A stretch of DNA of 64,000 nt from the NCBI GenBank assembly GCA_963210315.1, contig OY723249.1, positions 2,170,569 to 2,234,568 on the forward strand. Reading direction: 5' to 3'. Position 1 is the stretch's first letter. Each line of letters begins with the position of its first letter. The position numbers and the translations under genes were made by a program. Shown here one piece after another: positions 33,071 through 41,576 of the stretch. A model generated the notes under the pieces. It had not been told where the DNA came from. It worked only from the letters and a program-made list of their open reading frames with translations, and ran no database searches. This DNA is from Rhynchopus euleeides (lineage: Eukaryota > Euglenozoa > Diplonemea > Diplonemida > Diplonemidae).

Positions 33071-33421
33071 ATGATGCTGCGGGTGTCCACACGGGCGTCC
33101 GGCAGTGCCGTGGCCCTGCTTGCATCGAGCCAGCAGAGATATGCGTCACTCCGCTCACGGCTGCAGTCAGATGACCTTGCGAAGCAGCAGCGGCTGCAGG
33201 CTGATGCATTCAACCTGGACTCCGACCTCAGCCAGCTCTCAGACGACCTGAAGAAGTCGCAGCAGATGGAGCAGCACCTGCGGTTCCAGAGCACAGGAGA
33301 TGCCGACATCGACAGGCGCGCGACAGGGGTGAACGAGGTGGTGGAGGAGATGAGCGAGGATGAGCTGAAGGAAAACCAGGAGATCATCAAGAAGTATGCC
33401 GCTGCGATGTGCCAGCAATAA
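33071..33421 (+). CDS. Small protein with a likely mitochondrial targeting sequence
   Basis: 116 aa from ATGATG at 33071; the second ATG is equally possible. Residues 1-30 (MMLRVSTRASGSAVALLASS onward) are rich in Arg, Ser and Ala with no acidic residue, a good mitochondrial presequence. The mature part is helical and acidic (LSQLSDDLKKSQQMEQHL; EEMSEDELKENQEIIKKYAA). The length, presequence and helical body suit a small respiratory-complex or mitoribosome subunit, but I cannot assign a family. Confidence 0.7.
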   Translation: MMLRVSTRASGSAVALLASSQQRYASLRSRLQSDDLAKQQRLQADAFNLDSDLSQLSDDLKKSQQMEQHLRFQSTGDADIDRRATGVNEVVEEMSEDELKENQEIIKKYAAAMCQQ

Positions 33422-33567
33422 AAGGCAAAGGCCTGGGGGGCTGAGAACAGAAAAGGCGGGCCCCCGTTCTGCCCCTTTGGGCAGGTCAGGGGGTTGTGCG
33501 GTTACACCGCCTCCCGCCCTACGAGCAACAACAATGCCCTGATCACAACCAACACACCAACCACAGT

Positions 33568-34036
33568 ATGCTGGCACGCGGCCTCCGCGCGTTCGTTGTC
33601 TGCGCCTTCGGATTTGCCATTGCGCTGTACGTCTACAGAGAGAAGCGGCGCCAGGTATGCCAATCTCATTATCCCGTAAAAATGTGCGTGGTGCATCGCA
33701 GCCCTGTGTGGGCTGTAAGGGCTGAGCTCCGTGAACACCGATGCATCACTCCACCATTCACGACCCACCCCGTCCATCCCCCACCCCCTCCACGCACTAC
33801 AAAAAGGACTAACATTGCAAGAAGGTGCTGGGCGACTTGCTTTTTCATTCACTCTCGACGATCAAACCCCCTCCACACAGCTTGCGGAACGGAAGCGGAG
33901 CGAGACCGTTGAAGAAGACGTGTCCGCCACCCTCAAGACCTTCCAGAAGGCATTCGAGGATGCAACGGAGGAGAAGGCAGACGAGGACGAGGCCGAGGCC
34001 GCCCCACAGGGGGAGCAGGCTGCCCCCTCGAGCTGA
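33568..34036 (+). CDS. Small single-pass membrane protein (2 exons)
   Basis: Exons 33568-33654 and 33881-34036, giving 80 aa. The 226-nt intron starts GTATGC and ends CCTCCACACAG. The ATG sits one base after a CCACAG acceptor. Residues about 8-23 (AFVVCAFGFAIALYVY) form one membrane helix, followed by REKRRQLAERKR, then an acidic, Glu/Ala-rich tail. A short N-terminus, one helix and a basic stop-transfer segment are typical of accessory subunits of cytochrome oxidase or other inner-membrane complexes. That is inference, and no family motif is seen. Confidence 0.7.
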
Positions 34037-34830
34037 TGTGTGCGCTGCGGCGCGCATCTCATCCCCGTCGATCGCCCCCCCTCGATCGAAAGGGGGGGGG
34101 GGGGCGAGGGAGGGCGGACCGCCGACCGGTGTTGCTTGAGACACACCGGCCCCCTTCATAGCATGTCCGGCAGCAAACCGATCATTCGATGTGTTGTGTG
34201 CTGAAGCTCCCCTGCACACCCTCGTGACCCCCCTCCCTCCCCCCCTCTGTCCAGGTCGCCCACCTCGTCTCTAGCCCACAGACCTGTCAGGGTGGGGTTG
34301 CAAAACAAAGGTGCAATGCCTGCCCCACCCTCTCTCCCTTTGCAGCTGTATCCCCCGATGTGTGCAGTGCAATGCAGTGCAGTTGCCAGGCGTGTGTGTC
34401 CGCCTCTCCACCGCTGATGCTTGCCGCTGTGGCGCCGCCCTGTTGCCAAAGTATTTCTCAGATGTGTGTCGGCTATAGTGAGGTCAGCAGACTGGGCAGC
34501 CACGTCTGCCACGTCTCCACCCTATTCCCCCTCCCCCCCACCTCGGGTGGGGTGAGTGGGGCAGGCTGTGTGCAGTGCAGCAGCGACAGGCGCCCCCTGC
34601 ATTGCGTGTGTGCGGTGTGTCGGGTGTGAGGGCTTATGCTCGGTCTCACCCGATTTGCAGGCAGCGGCGGAGAAAGGCGCGCGGGATGTGGCGAAAAAAA
34701 CACACATGCAAGAATGGTGGCGCCGCAAGGCCCCTCCCCTCCGCTCCCCTCGTTGATACACACAGACCCAGACACCCAGACACACCATTTCACCACCACC
34801 GCTGTGCAGGGCAGCGCCCTGTCGGAAGCC
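34037..34830. other. Intergenic spacer and kinase leader
   Basis: No gene. It has a hairpin-prone CCCCCCTCGATCG...GGGGGGG segment near 34075-34105 and a C-rich tract at 34227-34245. The acceptor for the kinase ends at 34809 (CACCGCTGTGCAG). An in-frame ATG at 34636 lies upstream of it in low-complexity sequence. Confidence 0.55.
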
Positions 34831-36093
34831 ATGGCATGGGTTGAGCCGAGCAACCTCGAATGCGATGACTTCGACTGGGATGGGGCACGCGAGGTGGGCG
34901 TCGGTGCGCTGGCCCGGATATTCGTGGCAAAATGCCTGAAGGACGGGCAGCACTACGCGGTGAAGAGCATCGCCAAGGGGTCCCTCATCCACACCAACAA
35001 GGTCGAGGCTGCGATGGGCGAAAAGACACTGCTCAACCGGATGAAGGCTGCAAAGCAGCCCTACGTCGCACGCCTCTACAGCACCTTCCAGACAAGCGAA
35101 GAACTCTTTTACTGCATGGAGTACTTCCCCAGGGGGAACCTCGAGATGCTCTGCATGCGTGGCCCGGTCGCATCCCGTGCGGCTATCGCAGAGATCGCAG
35201 CCATGGTGCTGCAGGGCCTGGAGGCGATCCACCAGTCGGGCTGGGTGCACCGCGACATCAAACCGGAGAACATCTGCTTCCGTGAGGACTGCACTATCGG
35301 GATCATCGATTTCGACACAGCCCTCCAAGGGGACTTCAAACCGATGTCGTCAGGCATGACGAAGTCCATCAAAGAGCAGAGCAGTGAGGAGAGGAACAAA
35401 CGCTACTCCGTCACAGAGGTGCAGGCTATGCGGAAGAAGAGCCAGCAGTTTGTCGGGACGGCGCAGTTTATGTCGCCCGAGATGCTCGGCTCCTGCACCT
35501 GGAGCTACTGCAGCGACCTGTGGGCCCTGGGGTGCATTGTGTACCAGCTTGCCACGGGGGTGCCCCCCTTCTTCGCGGAGAGCCAGTTTTCGATCTTCCA
35601 GCTGATCGTGAAGAACAAGGTGGACTATTCCCTGATATCGGACCCCGTCCTGCGGGGGTTCTGCGAGGCCCTTCTCAAAACAGACCCGACACAGCGCCTC
35701 GGGTGTTACCCGCCTCCATCCGACCCAAACTACCTCAAGCCTCTGAAGGACCACGCGCTTTTTGAGTCGGTGAACTGGGGCCGCCCAAACACGGAGCTGC
35801 TGCAGTCGCTGCAGCCCACTGAGGACAAGGAGTATCTCACCAACATGCTCGGGGAGGGCGACGGGTCGTTTGACGATTGGGTTGCCTCCAAACACAGAGA
35901 GCTGCTCGGTGCTGCCTGCAGTGACGGGCCCTGCACGGCAGAGGGTGGTGCAGATGCCTGCGGTGGGGAAGGCTCGCCCACGTCGCCCCGGTCGCAGGGG
36001 AGTGGGGGTGAGTCTGCCGATGACACGATGGATATCGTTGATGATGCGAATGTGCAGGCCTTCACACCCTTCGTCTTTGGAAATGCTGCATAG
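34831..36093 (+). CDS. PDK1-type AGC protein kinase with DFD in place of DFG
   Basis: 420 aa, single exon, ATG 21 nt after the acceptor. Kinase motifs: glycine loop GVGALARIF (23-31), catalytic Lys45 in YAVKSIAK, alpha-C Glu64, VHRDIKPEN (catalytic Asp142), IIDFDTA (160-162 is DFD instead of DFG), FVGTAQFMSPE (207-217), SDLWALGCIVYQL and QRLGC. The FVGTAQ, SDLWALGCI, RLGC and FESVNW blocks match 3-phosphoinositide-dependent kinase 1, the activator of other AGC kinases. Oddities are the DFG glycine changed to aspartate, and glutamine (206) where PDK1 has its autophosphorylated activation-loop serine. There is also a ~45-residue insertion between DFD and FVGT, and no C-terminal PH domain. It is probably cytosolic and may be independent of lipid. 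Lys, Glu and both Asp residues are present, so activity is plausible. Confidence 0.9.
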   Translation: MAWVEPSNLECDDFDWDGAREVGVGALARIFVAKCLKDGQHYAVKSIAKGSLIHTNKVEAAMGEKTLLNRMKAAKQPYVARLYSTFQTSEELFYCMEYFPRGNLEMLCMRGPVASRAAIAEIAAMVLQGLEAIHQSGWVHRDIKPENICFREDCTIGIIDFDTALQGDFKPMSSGMTKSIKEQSSEERNKRYSVTEVQAMRKKSQQFVGTAQFMSPEMLGSCTWSYCSDLWALGCIVYQLATGVPPFFAESQFSIFQLIVKNKVDYSLISDPVLRGFCEALLKTDPTQRLGCYPPPSDPNYLKPLKDHALFESVNWGRPNTELLQSLQPTEDKEYLTNMLGEGDGSFDDWVASKHRELLGAACSDGPCTAEGGADACGGEGSPTSPRSQGSGGESADDTMDIVDDANVQAFTPFVFGNAA

Positions 36094-36745
36094 AGTGGGG
36101 TGTGTGGGGGTGGTATTGTGTGTGTTGGTCAAAAGAGAAGGACGCACGGACCCCCAACCCCCTGCACGTGTTTATGTGGGATGTGTGTCGGTTGGGGTGT
36201 ATCCCACGCCTAGGCCACTTCTGGCATGCCTGAAGTTTTCATATCCAAGTAATCTCAGTTGCCATACTGGGCGCCATGCCCCCGCAGCCCCGTGTATGTG
36301 CATCCCCCCTAACAGTATTTATTGAAACATTTGAACCCGCCTCCCCCATTCCCCGTCCCCTCTATCCCGGGGCACGTGCAGCACCGTTCTGGCCCAACCA
36401 TTTGTCTGTTCACCCCCAGGGAGCTTGGGTGCCCCATTTACCCTTTTGCCGTTGCAGGGAGGGGTGGGTGGGCGATGGCTTTTCTGGCGGAATACACTGG
36501 CGAGGCAGAATGGCGAAACAGGCGTAAAGAAAGAACCGGAGATGATACCCTCATTATCCACCCCAACCACACGTTGCTATTATTGTTTAGTGGCAGTCGC
36601 ACCGAGCGGGCTCTGATGCTGCCTCCACTGTGCACACCCTCTCTCTTGAGCTTGGGCTGCTGCATAGGGTCCCCTTTGCATGTACCTACACTGTGCCAAG
36701 CCACGCCAATCCAACAGGCAACGGAACAAGAAAGGCCAAAATATT
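36094..36745. other. Intergenic spacer
   Basis: No coding sequence seen. The leader of the next gene has an acceptor-like CCAATCCAACAG ending at 36717. Confidence 0.6.
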
Positions 36746-37264
36746 ATGTTCGGCGACAACAGCGGCAACACGGGTGTGCCCCACATGCACTTCCAGTCCC
36801 CGCTGCTGGGGCTGTTCGGAGGCGAGGACCCCCTCAGGCAGATGGAGCGCCTGTTGAGTGGTGAGCTGCAGCCTGGCCAGTCGCACATGGGGTACTCGTC
36901 GCGGTCGCGGTCGTCTGGGGGCTACAATGCTGCTGTGGACATCGAGGACAAGGGTGACCACTTCCGTATGACTGCCGACCTCCCGGGCGTGGCGCAGGAT
37001 GACGTGAACCTGACAGTGCACGACACAGAGGTGTGCCTTTCGGCAAAGAGGGCTTATGCCGACACCCCCTCCCTTGCGCCTCTGTCGGCAACCGAGGACC
37101 CCACATACGTCGCGCACGAGCGCCGCTTCGGGAGCTTCGAGCGCTGCTTCGGCCTTCCCTCTAAGATCCTCGAAGACAAAACCACGGCTTCGATGAAGGA
37201 CGGCGTCCTCACGGTTCAGCTGGCGAAGGGCGACGCAGGGCACAAGCCTATCAAGATCCTGTGA
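36746..37264 (+). CDS. Small heat-shock protein (HSP20, alpha-crystallin domain)
   Basis: 172 aa, single exon, ATG 28 nt after the acceptor. The N-terminal arm (1-55) is rich in Gly, Ser and Met. The alpha-crystallin domain spans about 58-165: YNAAVDIEDKGDHFRMTADL, then PGVAQDDVNLTV, the ERRFGSFERCFGLP strand, and DGVLTVQLAK with the conserved G-x-L signature. The C-terminus ends in IKIL, the I-x-I motif by which HSP20 oligomers dock on neighbouring subunits. It is a typical ATP-independent holdase, probably cytosolic because no targeting signal is seen. The loop between strands 5 and 7 (TPSLAPLSATEDPTYVA) is slightly long. Confidence 0.93.
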   Translation: MFGDNSGNTGVPHMHFQSPLLGLFGGEDPLRQMERLLSGELQPGQSHMGYSSRSRSSGGYNAAVDIEDKGDHFRMTADLPGVAQDDVNLTVHDTEVCLSAKRAYADTPSLAPLSATEDPTYVAHERRFGSFERCFGLPSKILEDKTTASMKDGVLTVQLAKGDAGHKPIKIL

Positions 37265-38306
37265 GTCTGAAATACGATGGGGGAGTTGCTAGCTGGGGGA
37301 GGCCCGGGTGTGGAATCGCTTGGGACATTTCGGGGAGGGCCGTGACTCTTGATGCCGGGTACTCTCGATGGTGGGTGGGTGGTGCGTTCTCTGAATGCGG
37401 AGAGCCGACGATGGAGTAGGTTATCCGTTCCTCCGAATCCCTCTCAGAAAATGCAAAATGCAAAGGGGGACGAACACCCCGTGTGACAGTCGTGGCAACC
37501 CGCTGTGCCATTCCGTTAGTTTGAAAATTATATTTTCCAGCAGAACCGAGAGGAGCCGCACACAACCCACACCAAGCGGGGCTGCAGCCCCGCTTGGTGT
37601 GCTTGCAGGGTGGTGAGAAGCCCCCTCGATAGGCGTGCCCCTTCTTGGATATTTCGCATCCCCGCTCTTCCGCTGGGCTCACCTGTTTCGGGTCGGGCGG
37701 CTGTCCTTCTTTCTGATCCCGCCCCACCAAGAAGCAGCGGAGCCCATTTGATTCATTGCGCATGGCCTGGCCTGCCACTTGATTTGCTATCGATCCGAGA
37801 GATGTAAACACCGCGCGGCCAGGCTATGCAGGGCCCAGGCCTGATTTGTTTGCCCTTATGAGGCAGGCCGTGTTTCTTTGGGGCAGGCCTGGACACAGCG
37901 TCCACAGCGCGCATACACAACGTTACCCTGGGAAGGCATCCCTCTTCACTCGGCCTGGCTGTGCTGCTGATGCAAACTGCCAGGCTCCCCATTTTCTTCC
38001 CTTTTGACTGCCGCCGTGCCGGAGGAGAAGAGGTGCACGAACTGCAGTGTGTTACAATGTTCTTTGGAGGATGCAGATTTCTATATTCTGCGCGTGCTGC
38101 GACCCTCCTAGCTGTGCAGCACCGCGTTCTTGTGTCAGCCCAAGCACAACCCAAGCCCTGCCCTTACAATGAGGGAAATATATGTCGGCGCCTGGTAGTA
38201 TCGATGGCTTCTGATCTGCAGTGCCCCACCCTTCCGCACCTCAAAGGCTTTGCTGGCAGACACTCTTGTTGGTTTGATTTATGTGATACTAGCTCCGATT
38301 GATTTA
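37265..38306. other. Intergenic region with a perfect palindrome
   Basis: No gene is seen. A 34-bp perfect palindrome lies at 37568-37601 (annotated separately). The right end is the TTA target site of the transposon that begins at 38307. Confidence 0.55.
37568..37601. repeat. 34-bp perfect palindrome
   Basis: The two 17-nt arms are exact reverse complements with no spacer (centre CTGCAG; arm begins CACACCAAGCGGGG). In RNA it would form a very stable hairpin, and in DNA a cruciform. It lies 304 nt after the stop of the HSP20 gene. Confidence 0.9.
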
Positions 38307-39442
38307 AACCCTGTGCCTGGAATTTTGTCCAAAAAATATCACGTTTTCGCACAAGGCATAAAATGGTCAAAAAACCCGAAAATCGGGTTTGTAGGGTATA
38401 TGTCCCCTGTCTGAAAATGCAAAATATGGCCCCGCAGGTGCCCCCAGAGTGATTTAAAATTGGAAAATCGACATTTTCCACCTACGGGAAATCCCCCAAA
38501 ATAGGGGGTCCCCAGCCACGAACCCCAAAAAAATGTCCCGCGCGCCTCTAAGGCACTCTGGATTTTTATTATGTCATCCAGATGTCACATCTGGGTCCAG
38601 GAACACCGGTTTTTGGCCTCAGGAAGTCGAAAAATATGTGTGGAAATTTTTATTCCTGACCAGGATCCCCTAAAAGCCCGATTTCCCCTGTTTACACATG
38701 GGGGATTTCTTGCAACGCCCGCTCGTGTGCTGAGTGTGTTATCCGCGACGTGGATGCGGTCGCCCTCTTCCTCCCAGAAGCCACTGATCTTCCTCATCCA
38801 ACTTCACCTCTGGATGTACGCGGCACGTGCTTGGGTTGTCCTGTCGCAGTGCAGCAGAAGGTCCCCTGTGCACTGCTGCCCAAGCCATTTCGGCTGCACG
38901 GAATACGCCACGCAGAGTAACGTGGTATCGCGTGACCAGCTCGTGAGGCTTGTACCCCGAATCGAATCGATAGGCTGCGAGCTGCATTGCCTCGGTCAGT
39001 TGATGTCCTTGTGTGTGCATTTTTGTGCACAACAGTCCCTTGGGTATCTGCAGCGCAGGTGCCTGCACTGGACCAGGACTCCTGATTTGCCTCTGGCACT
39101 TGTGATCGGAACGGATGCGGCGACATGCCACGGTGCCCATGAATAGCCATGCCGGCACGAAAGTACGTTCACGACGGTTGATTACCATTGCCGCACTCTG
39201 TCAGAACCAAGGGTCGCAGCTCACCTGAACGCCCACCAGGCCCCCCAACAGGGGGTGAAACCAAAGGGTCCCCCCTGGGGTTTTTTGACCCAAAATTTTC
39301 GAATTCGACATGTCCCCGGGATTTCCACTATGTCGCAGATTTCGACCATTGGGTCAAGAAAACCTAAAAATCTAGGGGGGAGGTGCTGAAGGATTGCACT
39401 GAAAATTTCATCTAACTCGGTCAAAATTCCAGGCACAGGGTT
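38307..39442 (-). mobile_element. PIF/Harbinger-like DNA transposon (1,136 bp), degenerate
   Basis: The ends are perfect 21-bp inverted repeats starting AACCCTGTGCC, flanked by the trinucleotide TTA on both sides (38304-38306 and 39443-39445). A TTA/TAA duplication is the mark of the PIF/Harbinger superfamily. Inside, the sequence is more A/T-rich than its surroundings at the left, and the minus strand keeps a transposase-like fragment. It is too short to encode a full Harbinger transposase plus its Myb-like partner, so it is non-autonomous or decayed. Confidence 0.85.
38739..39188 (-). pseudogene. Transposase N-terminal fragment (Harbinger-like HTH)
   Basis: A 149-codon open frame inside the transposon. 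The middle part (AAYRFDSGYKPHELVTRYHV and the next 15 residues) has the spacing of the N-terminal helix-turn-helix of Harbinger transposases, where a Gly-x-x-aromatic loop precedes a short recognition helix. No DDE catalytic part follows within the element. It is interpreted as a remnant, and the match is by pattern only. Confidence 0.4.
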
Positions 39443-39526
39443 TTATTATATCCCCCTCCCCTCCCCTGCCTCAACCACACACACACCCCTTTGTCCCTGT
39501 GCAGGGCTCTTCTGACCCTTCCGGCC

Positions 39527-40273
39527 ATGCCTCCTGCTGCCGACAGCCTCCTGGCCCTCGCCGACTCAGGCAATGTTGAAGCGCTGAGACACCGTGTCGA
39601 GGCCCTCCTGAGCACAGAGGGCACTGCAGCGCTGAACGCCTCAGTCGCATCCCACCGTCTCCGGGGGTTCAACGCTGGCCTGACCCCTCTGATGGCTGCT
39701 GCGAAGTCGGGCCATTCGGAAGCGGTGCAGGTTCTTCTCGACGCTGGTGCAGATCCCAACGCTGTCGATGAGGAGAAGTGGAACGCGCTGCACTACGCCT
39801 GCTTCTCGGGGCACGCCAGCATTGCGGCAGACCTTCTCCACCGGGGCACCGACACCGCACTGCGGACCACCTTCGAGAAGGCAACCCCGCTGGACTTTGC
39901 ATCCCACAGGAAGTTCTCCGACACCGTCGCGGTGTTGGGGGGTGAAGCGCCCGAGCCGTACACACCAAGCAGCCGGGAGGCAGTGCTGCGGAAGGGCCTG
40001 ACCAAGCTTGCCGGGTGCCGCCCTGCGGCGGACGGCACCTACCTCCTGCTGCACCGCTACCGTGTCAGCCCTGCATCCCATGCGATGTGGCTGGGCTATC
40101 TGCAGAGTGGTGCGCAGGCCGCCGTCCGCATCCCCGCCTCCGACGAGGAGCTCGGCACGGCTGTGGACATTCTCATGTATCCCTCCCTGCCCCGCCCTGA
40201 TGTGCCCGGCGTCCTGCGGCACTCCTCTGTGTCCGGGCTGCAGCACATCACGGTGGTGCGGAGTGGCCCGTGA
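39527..40273 (+). CDS. Ankyrin-repeat protein
   Basis: 248 aa, single exon, with the ATG 22 nt after a TTTGTCCCTGTGCAG acceptor. Residues about 50-140 contain roughly three ankyrin repeats, the clearest being GLTPLMAAAKSGHSEAVQVL, LLDAGADPNAVDEEKWNALH, and ATPLDFASHRKFSDTVAVL. The C-terminal 100 residues form a separate region (YLLLHRYRVSPASHAMWLGY; VLRHSSVSGLQHITVVRSG) that I do not recognise. Ankyrin repeats mediate protein contacts, and the partner is unknown. A copy of the folded repeat begins 45 nt after the stop, so it is probably part of this gene's 3' UTR. Confidence 0.85.
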   Translation: MPPAADSLLALADSGNVEALRHRVEALLSTEGTAALNASVASHRLRGFNAGLTPLMAAAKSGHSEAVQVLLDAGADPNAVDEEKWNALHYACFSGHASIAADLLHRGTDTALRTTFEKATPLDFASHRKFSDTVAVLGGEAPEPYTPSSREAVLRKGLTKLAGCRPAADGTYLLLHRYRVSPASHAMWLGYLQSGAQAAVRIPASDEELGTAVDILMYPSLPRPDVPGVLRHSSVSGLQHITVVRSGP

Positions 40274-40318
40274 GGGCTAGGGGGTGGGGCGTGTGTGTGT
40301 CTTGTCTGTATTGAAGCC

Positions 40319-40530
40319 AGTTTTAAGGCGGTGTCTAGCGCGACACCTCGCCAGAATAACCTCCCCTCACGTCTGTCGCTTCGTGAGGATTCCCTCCGTG
40401 GCACCAGTTTTGTTCGTACACTTCCTCCCTCGGCTGGCCGAACTCTTCAGCGTGAACCAGCTTCCTTGGAACTCAGGGTGATCAAGTCCTGAGCGGTGCC
40501 ACGCAGGGGAGGGTAAAAAGGAAGAAGAGG
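40319..40530 (+). repeat. Folded repeat, copy 3 (diverged)
   Basis: It shares AGTTTTAAGGCGGTGTC, CTCCCCT, GAGGATTCC, TTCGTAC and CTCTTCAGCG with copies 1 and 2 but is otherwise strongly diverged. The helices are kept with different bases: GGTGTC/GACACC (40330-40347), CCTCACG/CGTGAGG (40365-40371 with 40382-40388), CGTGGCACC/GGTGCCACG (40397-40405 with 40495-40503), GCTGG/CCAGC (40433-40437 with 40457-40461) and CTCAGG/CCTGAG (40472-40477 with 40488-40493). It too follows a (GT)n run. Confidence 0.8.
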
Positions 40531-41576
40531 ACACGGAACGACTCGCAACAACCTGAAAATAAGAACGAAAGGCCTGCCTGTTCTGGGTGCGGAATGGGCA
40601 CTGTTCAACCCAACAGCTGGAAAACCGTCCCAGGCCCTCTGTGTCTGTGTGTGTTGTCGTTGGTGTGGGAGGGTCAGTTCTCTGCCTTGAGTTTCTTCTT
40701 CTTCATCGGACACCCTAAAGAATCTAGCCTTCGGGAGTGTTAGCGGCCTCTGTCTAGCCCTGGCCTGGTGATAACGCAAAGAGATGTGAAGGGGATGGGT
40801 CTGCTTTGCTCCGGCGCTGTGTCAAGCTGTGTCAGGTGTGGCACCCATTTTGTGAGGTTGGGGGAAGCATCCGATGGATGAAGACTCATGAATACGAAGG
40901 GGTCAGCCATGTATTCTTCATCCTTTGCCCCCTTGTAGGTGGTTTGCAAGAATCGCAGCATCCCCGTGTCCCCCAAGCCCCACAGATGGTGCCCCTGCCG
41001 ATGCCTCCTCATTGACAAGGTTGGGCCGCACAATTGCTGGACATCTGGGGGTTTCTGCAAGAGGTCGACCTTTGAAACTCACTCAGAGCTACCGCCGTTC
41101 TGCTACGCAGAGCAAGGAGGGCCCATTTGCGCCGTTTTCATGATGACAGCCATGCATCGACGGGTCCTCGTTCATTCTTGTCCACCCCGGCAACACCCGC
41201 GGTCTCTCCGCGTGTCCGAAACAGTGCCTTTTGGATGCTAGCTCCGTGTACGGGTTGCATGTGCCCCTGTTCCGGGTCGCCCACCATCACTCCGGCGCCA
41301 GCGTGCCGCGCATCACATCTAACTTGCGGGATGCTCCATCGAGACCACCGAGATGCGCTTCAAGCCGTGGCTTTGGCAAAAGGGTGGTGGAGAAGACTCT
41401 CAATAGAGGCGGGTGTCGCGAGATCTCCTTCACGGCGAGCGCTGCAAACAGTTCGAATGGAATCCCTCGTCTCGTGCAATACCTTTCTAAGGGCTAGCAT
41501 CGCCACTAAAATTTGGCCTTTTGTAAGTCGCCGCACACACCACCCCGTCACCCTGCACCGCCTCACCACAGGGGCC
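40531..41576. other. Intergenic region and leader of the PH-like gene
   Basis: No supported gene. An acceptor (CCGCCTCACCACAG) ends at 41571, five bases before the next ATG. Confidence 0.55.
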
